A DNA stretch of 64,000 nucleotides from Lanius collurio (taxonomy: Eukaryota; Chordata; Aves; Passeriformes; Laniidae): the NCBI GenBank assembly GCA_020086605.1, contig JACBWW010000004.1, positions 8,464,436 to 8,528,435 on the forward strand, in the 5' to 3' direction. Under the pieces are notes generated by a model. That model saw only the letters and a program-made list of their open reading frames with translations. It did no database searches and was not told the origin of the DNA. This document shows, piece after piece, positions 38,101-50,797 of this stretch. The stretch's first letter is position 1. The number at the start of each line of letters is the position of its first letter. A program made the translations under genes and the position numbers.

Positions 38101-40320
38101 TTTTGAAATAGGTCTTTTGTTTAAAAATATGTAGCGTCCTTGAGTTGGTGCTCAAAAGTAGCCTTTTATGCAAAAAATAACCTCTCTTCACTGTTCTTTC
38201 TGCTTTGCCCTTTCCTTCTTCTCCTCTGAAGCTCATGAGGCTGTCTCCTGCCGTTTATTGAAGAATCAGCAACCAACCAATACAAACTAGTTCACACAAG
38301 GGGAAAAACAGCAGTTAGGAAAAAATCTATTATTCTTTGAAAAATTGTCCCAGCACTATTTTTAATCTGAGCACAAACAGAAATTTGTAGGTGAACACTG
38401 CTTCAGTTGGCTTCAGTTTATAACATGGTCATTAAATCCGTATCAAACGTGTGTTTTAGAGTTAAATCCTCTAAGACAACGAGATGAAATAAGTAATCAT
38501 TTGATAGAAGTACTTATAATGAATTAGATTTGAAAATGTTGGAAAGTCATTCAAGGAAAATCCTTCTTTTACCTTACACTGAAAACATATCATTAGCCTT
38601 AATTTAAGTCAAGGTGAGGAGTGGAAGGGGGGGAGCGAGAGGAGTGGAATAGGCGTCGCAGGAAACTCTTGAGTGAGTATTGTTTAATCCCATTTAGGGA
38701 CACTTTGAACAATGACATATATATATAATGAGATATTTAAAATTCTTTGGTCAATCTCTAGCTAAAGGCTTTTACTGTGGAAAAAAATGAGTAATTCAAT
38801 ACAGACTACACAGCCTTTCACATGCTTTTATTCTTGATTTGTTGGACTTGTATAACATAAATTTCAAAACCAATCTATTAATGACTTAAATTGGAAACTG
38901 GTTTCCTTTGCTTTACATACAGCATTTCAGTAACAAGCATAATAACAAGTGGATCAATAGATGCTATTTGGTGCAGTATTTGAAGCATGTTAACATTAGT
39001 CCTGTATCTCTATTATTGAACATTGTGTCAACAAATTCCTGTTTCAAGGAGGATGGTAAAAATATTTTCCAGTGTCAAGGTTATTTAACCACATGAAGTG
39101 GTAAGAGTTTTTTGTTTCCTACTAACCTTGCCTCTTCCTTCTTCTTTTTTAAAATAATCCATGTTTCAATCAAAATTTTAAATAATATAATAAGAAAAAT
39201 ATTTTTGTATCAAATCTGTGTGCTGTCAACTAAGATTATGTTCTTTAAAACGGACCGTGGTTCTGGGAAGAAAATCAATTCTTTTTTTCTTAGAGAAACA
39301 TAAAAAAAGAGAAAGTCACTAATGTAAACACAAATTTAGAAAGTAATAGAGACAAAGTGAGAGAGAACAAAAACAGTTGAGTTTACTGTTTGAAGAATTT
39401 AGCTAGGGAATTATTTCCGACCTATAGTTCTCAAGCACAGTATGAAAAGACAGAAAAATGAAATTTTAGTCATTAGAATCTGACAGCTCACAGTCATAAT
39501 ATGCTGACATGTGTAACAGGAATTAAGGGGTTCTGCAGGCAGAATCAGCACTAATAATTTTTAGGCAAATCATTTCTTTCAGCTCCATGAATCACACAGT
39601 GTTGGAGAATCACTGGACACTTACAAATGACAGGTATAATATAACTGTACTCTTCTTTATATCCTTTATTAAGCAGCTTTAAACCAGAAGTATTCATTAC
39701 CACTTAAGTGGAACAAAATTTGTATGCCACAAATAAAAAGGGGCTCTATGTAGTAACCATAGCCACAGCAGGGAACAGCTTGATGGCTGCAGCCAAAACA
39801 AATTCTGCAACTTCTTGACACTTGCCTCTAAACTAAAGATCTCTTTTTTCATCAGTGGAAAAAAAAAAATAAACCTTAGTAGTCCACAATGGATATGCCA
39901 TGTTTGACTAATGATCTCCAGGGTGTGACTGCACCAGAATTTCTCAGACTTTGAAGGTGTGAAGCAATCTTGGTTCACCTGATCTTTATGCAATCCATCA
40001 AACATAGAGGTTTGCGGTCTTAAAACATTGGGTTTGTGAGGAAAAGAAACACATTTTATCTACTTAATACTACAGATGAGTGCACTTTAAAAGACTACTG
40101 AAATTATTTCCCTTCCTAAAAAGCATTTTAGAGATGCCAGCATGTTTTCTGGACACTTTGCAATCCTTTCAGAAGAACTCTTGGAGGTTCTAACCCACAG
40201 ACTCATAACTCAAAGCCCAATCCCAAACACATATGGCATCCATGTTAGTTATATGGTGGACAACCCTATGGATCATATTTGTAGAGCTCAGGCAGCTGAT
40301 GAGAGCTGGCTCACATTGGG
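32194..40320. other. Intronic or intergenic with isolated exon-like segments
   Basis: Mostly unique AT-rich sequence. 33740-34080 is GC-richer and open on both strands. It includes a 61-nt exon-like segment (34001-34061) with a good acceptor and a GTGAGT donor. 36293-36465 could be read as a terminal exon and is listed separately. The 149-codon frame at 37360-37809 has no supporting signals. Confidence 0.35.
36293..36465 (+). CDS. Possible terminal coding exon (weak)
   Basis: After an acceptor (TTTGATTGCTTTCAG) a frame is open for 57 codons to a TAA at 36463-36465. Its phase-1 entry would fit the phase left by the 18015 donor. The peptide is hydrophilic and protein-like (GFSDRTKKQALTIRS start, QQTTEQEWGVA end). 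An AATAAA motif lies about 320 bp downstream near 36790. The polypyrimidine tract is mediocre and the minus strand is also open, so this may be chance. Confidence 0.15.
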
Positions 40321-40409
40321 AAGGTGAGCTCAGTTGGCTGGAGCTCTGTGGTACGGCAGCAGCTGAGCAACGGGTAACAACGGCAGAGATACAGCATTGC
40401 TTTCACACT

Positions 40410-40450
40410 TCAGCATATGACTCATGCGGAATATGAGTGACTCACATGCA
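40410..40450. promoter_or_regulatory. Paired AP-1 (TRE) motifs
   Basis: A full palindromic AP-1 site, ATGACTCAT, lies at 40417-40425. A second TGACTCA is at 40438-40444. Their centres are 20 bp apart, about two helical turns. The sites are exact; function in this genome is inference. Confidence 0.4.
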
Positions 40451-41600
40451 GTATGTCATACCCAACAAAGCTGAGCATACTCAGAGAAAACCTGAATATA
40501 ATATAAGCATCATGCTCGTGCCCTAATCACCTTGTAGAATTAGCTGGGATAAATCCCTACTGCCCCCTGCTTTATCACTATTAGCTACAAAGAAGCAAGG
40601 ATGAACTCAACATGCTGATTTCAGGACATTTCTCTAGAAGAATCACTGGCATTTTAGGAGCACTTCATCATAACGCTTGTTTCCAGCAGGTGTAACTTTA
40701 TAACATCCAGGTCAGGTGTATTAAGCAACAGGGGATGCATTTCTTTGGCAGTAATCTGCCACTGTGGCACAAACAATCAGGGATGAGTATCTGACTCAAC
40801 AAACAGCTGTTGAAATTCTCCTTTGCTTTTTGTTTCTAAGCAGATGGCACAACCCACCCAGCCTGTACCCTGTGCGCTGTGCAAGTTCAACAAGCTCTTT
40901 AGCCAGTGCAGAGCCGGTTCCTAACTCAGTACCATAAATCTGCCAACTGCTCTTTGCATATCCTTGAATCCTGCAGAGAGGATAAAAATATCTTTGGAGC
41001 TGACAGTCTTTATGTTTTTACAGTTCTTTGTTGCATAAACCCTGTGAAGGCAAAAAACCTTGGTAGCCAAGTGTTTCCAGGTAGTAAGGAATGGGCCAAG
41101 GGCGAGCAGTACTACTGGAAATCTTTTTGACAGTGTCATTTGCTGATGGGGGCTTAAGGACTGTCTTTGAGGTCAACAAAAAGGGTTAGTCATACTCTTC
41201 CATCATTTTACTTCTCGCTATATATTCATCTCTGTTGACCATAAATAAAATCCTTTGTCAAATCCATGAAGATTTCAAAAGGTGAAAATGGAAGTAGTTC
41301 AGAGAAATTAAATATCATACATCTTGGATCCTGAATTCAGTTCCTCTTCCTTCAACCCTCTGAACTCTCTATGCTTTTCTGAAGCTTATATGTATCAAGA
41401 ATTTTTCCTTGTTCTTTCCTCTTCATTTATGTGCCACCATTTTTTCTTCCAATTTGAATTTTTCCTTCTAAAAACCCATCCCCTTCGTCAGAGGAGAATT
41501 TGATTTCTGTGCCAAAACCTGAGGAATTGCTATGCGCCCTTCTAAAACTTTTGTTTCTATTTTCATGAATTCAGTACCAACTCTAGATATGTGAACTTTT

Positions 41601-41655
41601 GATGTGTTAAATTATCATCTAATGTGTTAAATTATCTGATGTGTTAAATTAGCAT
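41601..41655 (+). repeat. Three-copy TGTGTTAAATTA repeat
   Basis: Three adjacent copies of GATGTGTTAAATTAtC-like units (GATGTGTTAAATTATC, TAATGTGTTAAATTATC, TGATGTGTTAAATTAGC) form a short, young-looking tandem duplication of about 16-19 bp. Confidence 0.8.
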
Positions 41656-42230
41656 CTTCTGTCTTTTGCCATGCCCTGTATGCCTTCCTTCAGATTTGCA
41701 CTTGAAGATGCACTCACCTGAAAACACACTCCAGACTCTGCAGTGAAAGAATGAAAAGAACGAATAAATGAATTCTACTTGAAGTGACAGTATGTATTAT
41801 GAAAGAAGTTTTAATTTCAGATAATAAAGACTGAACCCTACTCTCCAGAGACCTGTGATAATGAGCAGACTAATGGTGGCAAACCCCACCTCTCAAAGAT
41901 ACTGCACTGTGTTCATGGGCTCAGCACTGAACCAGCAGTGCCCTTTATTTCTTCCTCTTTGGATCTGGCATGTGTCAGTTGAGGTATCCAGAGACAGCAC
42001 AGATGCCCAAACGTGGGCAGGAAGCCAGGTTGCAGGGCTTACAGTATAAATATATTTTTTTTTAACTTCATGCATACCCTTTTTCCCAGTAAGTGTGTTT
42101 TTCGGGCTTAGAAACTCTGTGTTCTTAGCTATTTTAAGAAACCTGAAGGGTGAGAGATGGAGAAGCAGCAGACATGTTGGCAACAAAGATCTCTCCATGA
42201 ACAGAATGCCAAGATTAAAAACAACCAGGG

Positions 42231-42263
42231 AAAAAAAAAAGAAAAAAAAAAAAAAAAAAAAAA
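42231..42263. repeat. A-rich mononucleotide tract
   Basis: Two A runs separated by a single G total about 33 bp. This is a simple repeat and a likely site of length variation. Confidence 0.85.
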
Positions 42264-42816
42264 GTAAGAGGGATACCTTTGACTTTTTCCTGCTCTTCTA
42301 TCTCAAAAAATTGGCTCATCTGAAACTGTTGGATTCTGGCAAAGATTTAATATCAAATGAGAGAAATAGCATGTTCCTGAAGCAAGGTGATTTCCAAAGT
42401 GAGGCTAGATGTGCATTCAGCTTCTTCTACTTGGCAGCTATCATGAAGGGCAAAAAGATTTACCATTTCTTCAGAAGGTATATAACAGGGTTGCCCCAAT
42501 CTGTCAGGAAGTGTTAGAACTCAGTAAGACTTGAAGTGGGATTTAAAAGTTACTGAAGCTCATTTGTTCACAATGTCAGGTGTGCATCCACCCCAATCAA
42601 AACAAAAGATAGGAAGAAGGAAATATTGCAGGGTGTCCTAAGGGGAAGTTCTTCTCACAACAAGCCTTAGAGAGAACACTAAACAAAGAAGGAAAATGCA
42701 GAAATCCTTGCAGTTACTGTGTATCAGCTTATCTGATCTAGGCACATGAACTGTGTTTATGTGCAATAAATGTAAAAAGGGAGTTACACATTTTATACAT
42801 ACAGTGTATGTGTGTG

Positions 42817-42848
42817 AGAGAGAAAAGAAAAAAAAAAGGAAAAAGAAA

Positions 42849-42941
<93 letters not shown>

Positions 42942-42961
42942 AAAGAAAAAAAAAAAAAAAA
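42817..42961 (+). repeat. AAAG tetranucleotide microsatellite
   Basis: A pure period-4 AAAG tract covers about 42851-42940 (some 22 units). It is flanked by degenerate purine sequence on the left and an A run on the right, giving an uninterrupted polypurine strand of about 140 bp. The K/E/R-rich and S/F/L-rich frames on the two strands are translations of the repeat. Confidence 0.95.
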
Positions 42962-44586
42962 CCAAGGAAATGACAATGTTATTTATACTGCCAAACTTGA
43001 TTATTTTGGACACTGCCTTACAGTTTGTATAAGGACATGAGGATGGGATATTACTAAGGCTCTATGTAGGGTTTTTACTTTTGGGAGAAAAAGAAGGCTA
43101 AAAAATCGTACTGCAAAACCTCTATAAAATGGGTCACAACTGGACTAGAAGTAATTGCAGAAGTCCCATTTTGTCTAACAACATTTCTCCAATGGTCTGT
43201 CCAGATTTCTGTCTGATCTAATCTATCCATACGCCCATCACTTTGAAAATGACTTGCCATTTTTCACATTTTATTAATCCACCTTTGAAAATTCAAACTA
43301 TGATTCAGAAGCAGGAAATGGCCTTGTGAAACAAAAATGATAAGTAAAAGCACAAACTTAAATCTGCACACTGTCTTACTATGCGAGAATTAAAATGCAT
43401 ACTTGCATCTCAAAAATCTTTTTTTATTCTTTCAAAGCAAGAACTAATGGAATAAGGGAAAGAAAAGTTTCCACGGCCCAGATATGTCTTTGCTGAATCA
43501 CTTTGTAAGGTGTGGACAATTGAGTCATAAACTTTCACACTACAGATGGTTGTGTTTCTTTCATAGTGAATCAAGCTCTAAAAGATCTGTGACACTTTAT
43601 GTTATATGTTAACTAGAGAGGCATATTATGTAAAAAGCACATAGGGTTTCACATGCACTAGTGCTCTCTGCACAAGAGAGCATCATTTTCAATATTCACT
43701 CATAAAACCAGCTTCCATTTTTATTTACTAACTTTCTTGTGCAATTGCCTGAAGTACATTCATACTGTTATCAGAACTAGAGAGCCTGCTTTGTAAAGCT
43801 TCACAAATTCATTAAATGCATAATTTTATATCCCACAATTTTTTTTTTTACTTTAAAATAAAAAAATTCAACACGTAATATATTTCTAGATTGACGCCCA
43901 AACTAATGCAACTTTAAGAAATGAAAGAAAAGACTAGCAACTTGATATATATATATGTGTCTTCCCACATGGTAAAAGTGTCCAAATATTTTAGATACAT
44001 TTTAGAATTTTAGAGTTAATATGACAATGCAAAAATACTTGCTGTCTAGCTTAAAAAAAATATCTCTTGAATGCAAGGCCTTACAACAGAAATGTTGATA
44101 CCTGTAACTACAGGTGCACAGTGTGCAGTTGTCCTGACACTGTAAGGGTTTAAGAACTCCAGTAAAAATTTCTATTTACATTTTGACTGCAAGTACACAC
44201 CTTATAAACATTAATTTTAAAACCAGATAAAAAACATTAAGATTCCTCCCCAGCTGACAGGCAGTCCCATGGCCATGAACTGAAGGAGGAGGATCAATGG
44301 ATAGAACGAAGATTAACGGTTTTTTTGTTTGAACATTTTGTTCTCATTTTTCTGAACTAGTGGAATGTTGTTACACACTGTACAAATTGTTTCTAAAGCA
44401 ATTATGAATAACTGTGTATTTAAAACAAAGAAAAATTATAGGCAAAAAAGATTACTACAGTCCACCTTTCAAGATATATCTTCTTCTTTGGACAGTACTG
44501 CTTCACACAAACCTGTAATTTGTTGTTCAAGTGGAAATTGTCTTAATTAGAAAAAGGTCTATATTCATTACTATGCTTCCAGCCAG

Positions 44587-44617
44587 AAAGGGACTAATGC
44601 TGGGGATTAGTCCCTTT
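44587..44617. repeat. Perfect 12-bp inverted repeat (hairpin)
   Basis: AAAGGGACTAAT and its exact reverse complement ATTAGTCCCTTT flank a 7-nt GCTGGGG loop. There is no T run typical of a bacterial terminator and the host is a vertebrate, so no terminator role is implied. Confidence 0.9.
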
Positions 44618-45064
44618 ATTTTTGAAACTTTTTCTTCAAAAAAATGTGTCACTTGAGCTTTTCTGGAGATGTAATAATTCATCAGGCTGAATTACAAACT
44701 ATGCTTTAGATCAAGCTGGCTAAGCGTCTTGACCCAGCAGATAAAAATCTCTTGGAGTAACTAAAGGATCATATTTCAGTCACATCTCTAAGTGCATAAA
44801 CTAAAGTAAACAATAAAAATAGGTAGTGGATAAAAAGACAGACACAATGAGAACAGAAGTTTTCAACTCTCTTTCACTATCTTTCCAGATAAAGATAACT
44901 TCAAACACGCTAAATATTCCACACAGATGATTGGCTTGATCACTAATCTAAGGTCTCATGATTCAAAGTTTGTTGTTAATACTTTTTCACCTTGAGGTAA
45001 GAATCAGATATCCTAATACATAACCTATATAAGCACTAAGATAATTTTATTTTTTTTTTTACAG

Positions 45065-45217
45065 CTTCTATCATCTCCCCTTAACCATGTTGTGAGTGTT
45101 GTGCGGGTCCCTGCTAAGTCTGTCTCAGCGACAGCATTCTTCCTGTTCATCTGAAATTTCTGACAAAAGACAAACTTTTGCTGCCACTTGGTTCCTAACT
45201 GAAGGCAAAAATTGCAG
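45065..45217 (+). ncRNA. Exon-like segment without open frame (possible lncRNA exon)
   Basis: 153 nt lie between a very strong acceptor (TTTTATTTTTTTTTTACAG) and a good donor (TTGCAG|GTATGG). Stops occur in all three forward frames, so it cannot be an internal coding exon. It could be a non-coding or UTR exon, or a chance pair of splice-like sites. Confidence 0.15.
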
Positions 45218-46597
45218 GTATGGTATTTGTTTTAGCTTCTCTCACATCTTAGTTCTATTGTGGTCTTTAAATAACTTGAGGTATAACTTGAGGTATTTAG
45301 AGGTAGTAGATGAGTCATCTAAGCCATGGAAAATGTGTTTCATTATGACAATATACAATCTGCAGATTGTTCTTACTTAAACTGTAGTTCTGTAATGTTT
45401 TCTACCACTCTTCAAAGACGTTCAAGCCCATTTTGCCCACTGTGAGCTCTCCTTTTGTCTTATCTCCCTTACGTCACTCTGCTGTTTCAGGTATGCATTA
45501 AAACCTCCTGCAGTTTTCTGTTTATTGCACATAAGCTCTTTTACATGTGGCACAACTGGAGTTTCAGACACTCACTCAAAATAACCTGCTCATTAACTGA
45601 CTTCTACACCCATATCTTTAGACAGATTATGAAGGTCTTGCAGACTAATTTGTCCCACATAATTAGGTCCTGAGAGCTTTGCAACATACTTTCTTACTAT
45701 GCCTTAAATTCCAAAAAACCTCCTTAGAGGTAATTTGACACATAAAATGCATGCAGTCCTCAGTGTGTTTGCCACATGTTCTGCTGTTTCCTGCTATGTT
45801 AATATGGCCTTTCATCGTTTCCTCTCACCACATCCTCTTGACTGTGCTTCTTTCACCCCCTCCTCTGTACACTTTCACTAGCTTATCACTACTCCTCAGA
45901 GAGTTTCACTTACACTGGGAAGTAGCATCTGGAATAGAACCAGTCGGTTATAATTTAGAGAAGAAATTATGGCAAATAATCAGCCTTTTAAGTTTTAGAT
46001 CAGAATATTTTCAGGGCAACTTTCAACTTCTGTTTCTACTCTTTTTTTTCAAGCCACAGCCAGCTATCTTCTTGTCTGTGTTCATACCACATTGAACAAG
46101 CCCATTGAAATATATTTTACTGGCAAGTTCAAGAAAGATTGAAAATGAGTGTTAACAAAATGATGCTTTCCAGAGCAAGGGCAGGTTTTGATAGACTTAC
46201 TCAAGTAGGAAACAATATGATCTCCCAAGGAATAGAGTACCAAAAAGTGGTTGTTATATTGCTCCCAATAGAATCCTTGTGTCCCTTGCCAAAAGACATT
46301 TAATGTGCAACTATCTCTACTGTAAAACAAATGCTGAAGAGGTGCAGTCAGTGATATTTGCACAGATTCATTCTCATTAAAGGCTTTTGTAATAGCATTC
46401 ACTTTGGTGTAAACTTTTAAAAATTGACTTCTAGATCCATTAATCTCCTTCATCTCCTTCTCAGGAACTTAATGTGTGGCATTGTGGCTAAAATGATTAG
46501 CTTTGTCCTTAGACGAATAAACAGGAGAATACAGAGTAGAAGTAGAAAAGTTACATGTGTTTTTAATAGCAGTGGGACCAGTCCTACAAGGGTTAGA

Positions 46598-46665
46598 AAG
46601 ACTTTGGAGCGGGAAAGACTTTGGAGCAGGAAATACTTCAGAGCAGGAAAGACTTCAGAGATGGA
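46598..46665 (+). repeat. 17-bp minisatellite, four copies
   Basis: Four contiguous 17-bp units read AAGACTTTGGAGCGGGA, AAGACTTTGGAGCAGGA, AATACTTCAGAGCAGGA and AAGACTTCAGAGATGGA. The unit is not a multiple of three, which argues against the overlapping 87-codon frame being protein-coding. Confidence 0.9.
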
Positions 46666-49600
46666 ACTGGAGGAGGACTTAGAGTGAAAGACATAAATAA
46701 CTCTCTTTATTTAGTTTAGAGTAATGCAAAGGATAACTTTATTACGGTTTAAGCACATCTCTAGAGATATATAAGGACTTAATATTAGGGGAATCTTCAA
46801 CCAGAAGGAAAAAAAAAAAAAGAAACATTTTTACAAAATTGCAAAAATCAACAGCTAAAGACTAAAGTTGTTTTCCAAATGCTCAGTGTTAACAGCATTG
46901 AAACCTCTAAGTGAGGTTTAGGGTGGATTATCCCCCACTGCAACTATCAAATGTGTCACTGGATAGTTGAAAAAGGTGATACTTATCCAACCACAGCTGT
47001 TAGATTTGAAGCAAGAGTTAATCCAGAGAAGGTCTATAGCCTGAGATATGAAGATAAAGTTTTTTTATTTGGTCCACCCAGTTTCTGAAAAGAATTTCTG
47101 CAGTTCTTCCAACACTTGTGGGAGAGCACAGTAGTGCCCTTTGGCTGTGACACTCCCAGCCTAGTCACTGCACAGCCAACATCCCCAAAAACAGCTTTCC
47201 ACCTCCCATTAGGTGAAAGGAGGGACTCTCAGGAAAATGTAGTTGTTGAATGCATACTAGTGCTGTCTCTCTTCTGGCAGTGTCAAGGATTCCTATGTAG
47301 TCAGTAGAGCTTCTGAATTAAAATTCAAAACAGCAGCATTAAAAAACTACACCTTTCTGTTGACTATACATGAAGTCTGGGATCCTGATTATACAAGTGG
47401 GGTGGCAGGACAGCCATCCAAAAGCAGTCTGTCTTTGCAGCCCCCTGCTCCTTTCCTATAACCAGAATGAAGATCATATGTGCAAGAATGAGAGGAATGC
47501 TGTTTCTCTGTTTTCTCATTCTGCTGTGACCTTCCTTTTCTCTGTTGTTTCACTTCTCTTGTTTATTTCTATCTCTGAGCCTTGTTTGCAGAGTAGAGCG
47601 CCAGGCTGTGAGAGGAATTGCTGGGATCCCTGCCTGGTACAGAGAGTTCTGCTCCTGGGGCTATTTTCTACCCTGATGGATCTGCCCACAGCTCTGCCTC
47701 TACAGTGGATGTTTCCCAGGGTCTGCATTGGTTCATTTTTTTCAGGCTTCATCACTAAACATCATGTTATACATTGGGATAATGCTTCTGTGCTGAATGT
47801 ATGCATTTGCGTAGCTGTTTGGGCACAACAGACAGGATTAAAAGTGTTTTCCAAGGTTCAGCACTGAGCATATAATGACTGTCACAGGGGAGAGCCACTT
47901 CCCTAAATGATGAAAGAGCAACACGCCATTACACATTATTTAAACACTTTCTGACATCTCCTGCAAATGTACAGCCACAGTGGAGTGGCAAAGTGTGTCT
48001 TACTGCACAGCTACAAAACAATCCAGTGTTTACTGCACTGAGGACAAGCATCCTCAGACCATGTCAGGCAGAGCATTATTACAGAGATTATGGTCTACCT
48101 CTTCAGTCACCATGAAAGCTGCCTTCCTCACTTCACTGTTAGAGGCCAGGGCAAGAACTGTACTCCAATACTAAGGAGTTGAAAAGACCAGCCTTTTCCT
48201 CCTTATTGATCCCTCAACCATGGTTAGCACAGGAGACGGCATTAGCTCAGCACTAAAGGGTGTATTTTCACCAAGAGTAGATTAACCTCTGTTTGCCATA
48301 AGCAGAAGACCTGTTGGTGAGTGCTGCAAGAGTCTGATGAAGTGGGAGGCACCCTGGCACTGTGACCTAGCACTGGCAATTTCATGGACTTTCCTGACCT
48401 GGCTATAGCAAAATTCTCTAAGCAAAGATGGAAAAGATTAATGAAATTGTCTGAGGCTGAAGATGACCTTTTGAATGGAGTTTTCAAGATACTATGGAAG
48501 CAGGATTTAAGTATGTGTCCTTGATCTCTCTTGTGTATGTACATAGGGAACCACTATGCAAAGCTTAATTTAGGAGAAAAGTGTGTCTTGACCTGTGCAA
48601 CCAAACCCCCCTGATATCAGCAGGTACTACAAATAATACCTATTTAACAATAGGAACACTTTGTATTTCACTTCACAGTTAACTCTGAAAATAACTGGGA
48701 TTTCCAACTGAACAGGAAAGTTACAGCAGCCACATATGAATTGATGTTTATTCTTAAAAGTAATAATTAATATTTCTAAATGTCAATCTATTTATATACA
48801 ACAGAAATGAGTCACTCTTATTTCACATTAATGAGGAACCATCTTCTTAATGGCTTATGCCGACACAAATATGCTGCTTTCTTGAAGAACACAGCAATGT
48901 AGAAATAATGCTTCTGTTAAAACTCATGCATAATCAAAACAAATTGAATATCCACTTTTATTTCCATAGGGAACAGAGCTATAAAGATTAATGCTAGACA
49001 ATGATATTTAATTAAAGGTTATTTATTTTATAAGTACTTCCATGTTTTCAAGAGTGGTTTCCTCCTTTGAAACAGGAAGGTGTAATGCATTTCTGAGCCA
49101 TTTAACAGTCACAGGTGGGGGAAACCAGTTCTGATCACAGCACAGTGCTTACAGTGATACTGACAAACTGTCTAGAAAAAATTTTCACATTAAAGAATTC
49201 TGGTGCTAAAGAATTTAAGTGCATTTTAATTGACTTTTCAAAATTCCATTTTTTATTCACAAACACACCTGAACACAATAACAGGAATTCATTTTTATAT
49301 GCATTATTCTCTCTGATGGCAAGTTGTTGTACTGTATACATACTTCTTCGTTTTTGAGAAACAAAATAAAAGGTTATACTCTTCTAAGTAATAACCAAAT
49401 AAGTTTCCTTTCCTTGGGCACCAAACAGTAGCTTTTTTCTAGACTTTTTTTTTTTTTAATAAATTGTTAACTACTTCAGAGGAACGAGTTTGTGTATGAA
49501 TGTAGATATTGACATGAGGAACTAAAGGGAGTACAGAAGAAAATTGCACAGCATGGCACTTTCATCTGGTTTTTGAGGCTAAAATTTACAATTAGACTTT

Positions 49601-50778
49601 GGAACACTAATTTCTATGAGAAGATTTATTTTTAGAATGCAAGAATTGTTGGGATATATGTAGCTGATGATTGTTTCTCATCAGTATGAACACATAACCT
49701 CCAAACACAACACTTTCAATAACAGTTGTATTAGTCATCTGCAGCTACAAGGCTGTTTAAAATACACAAATAAATAGCTTTATTTGGATTGTAATTAACA
49801 TGGCAAATATCGCAATATTCTACAGGAAGCAAACATTCCGAATCTATGTATTTTATTTCTTCTGACAACTGGCAAAGTATATTTTACTGCAGAATGCTTT
49901 ATTGCTTCTTAACTATTCACCCTACACAGTATACATAAAAGCTTAATGGGAATAGCTGCATAAAAACTAATTTTAATGCTTTTAAAATCAATGGTGAACA
50001 AAATGTTGTTTAGATTGTTTTTCAAACAACTATACCACATCTGATCCTTTGAGGAAAAGCAATTACTTCTTCTTGTCATAGCCAATACATTTCTTCATTC
50101 TCCCATTTCAGTTGTACCATTCTTAGGGACCTTTACACCAGCTATGATGCAAAACAGTTAAACATTTGAGCAAATATAGAAGAATATTGTTATTAAATGT
50201 CTTATTAATAAAATGCCACTTCCACTAATAGGCTAGCAGTGAGGAGGGCAAGAGGAGAAAAAATAAAAGGATTTTTTTCCAAACTAACAAACAGTATATG
50301 CAAGTTTGACTAATCAAATATATCTTTAAGGAAAGTTTGCAGAAAATAATTTAGATAAAAAGTATAAAGAGATCTCTATAAGACAGATTCTATAATCTAA
50401 ATTTAGCTCCTGCTTCTTTTTGCCACTCTGCAAGTAAACATCAGCTTTTTTGTATTTTCTAAGGAAACATCAAATGTAATAATTTTTTGTAAGTTTTAAC
50501 TGCTATAAATCATTGGAAACTTATGCACACCTAATTTATGCAATTGCATTGGTAGCGAGGAAATCATCATTGTTTAGTGCTTTGTATCTCTGTCATTCTC
50601 TCCCAGAGAATTTTATTTCAGTAGGTACCACAATTGTTGAGAGTTTCTTAGCATTTATATTAGCAAAACCAATTTTTTAAAGTATATAATTCAGTCATAA
50701 AAAGTGAGATCATAGCCTGAAAGTGTTAGTTTGTGAATTTTCAAACATGCACACGTGCACACACACTCTCACGAAGAA

Positions 50779-50797
50779 ACACACACACACACACACA
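50779..50797. repeat. Short (CA)n microsatellite
   Basis: About ten AC dinucleotides follow looser ACACAC motifs upstream. It is small and probably weakly polymorphic. Confidence 0.85.

Larger units (their letters stand above)
40451..42810. other. No gene seen
   Basis: AT-rich unique sequence with a triplicated short repeat at 41601-41655 and an A-rich run at 42231-42263. Open frames across these runs are artefacts. Confidence 0.45.
42962..48800. other. No gene supported
   Basis: Unique AT-rich sequence. It contains a perfect hairpin (44587-44617), an exon-like but non-coding segment (45065-45217) and a minisatellite (46598-46665), all listed separately. The longest frame in the window (165 codons, 47370-47867) lies here; it has no domain, and its only supporting property is length. 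Confidence 0.45.

Noticed and set aside
40325..40343. tRNA-like D-arm sequence (GCTCAGTTGGCTGGAGC)
   Set aside because: No B-box (GGTTCGAAT) or cloverleaf follows within a tRNA length, so it is not a tRNA gene.
42638..43040. Lys/Glu-rich and Phe/Ser-rich frames
   Set aside because: They are translations of the AAAG microsatellite.
47370..47867. Longest open frame in the window, 165 codons
   Set aside because: There is no domain, promoter or splice context. It is Cys/Leu/Ser-rich, as expected for translated non-coding DNA, and the minus strand is also open. Length alone is not convincing in 64 kb.
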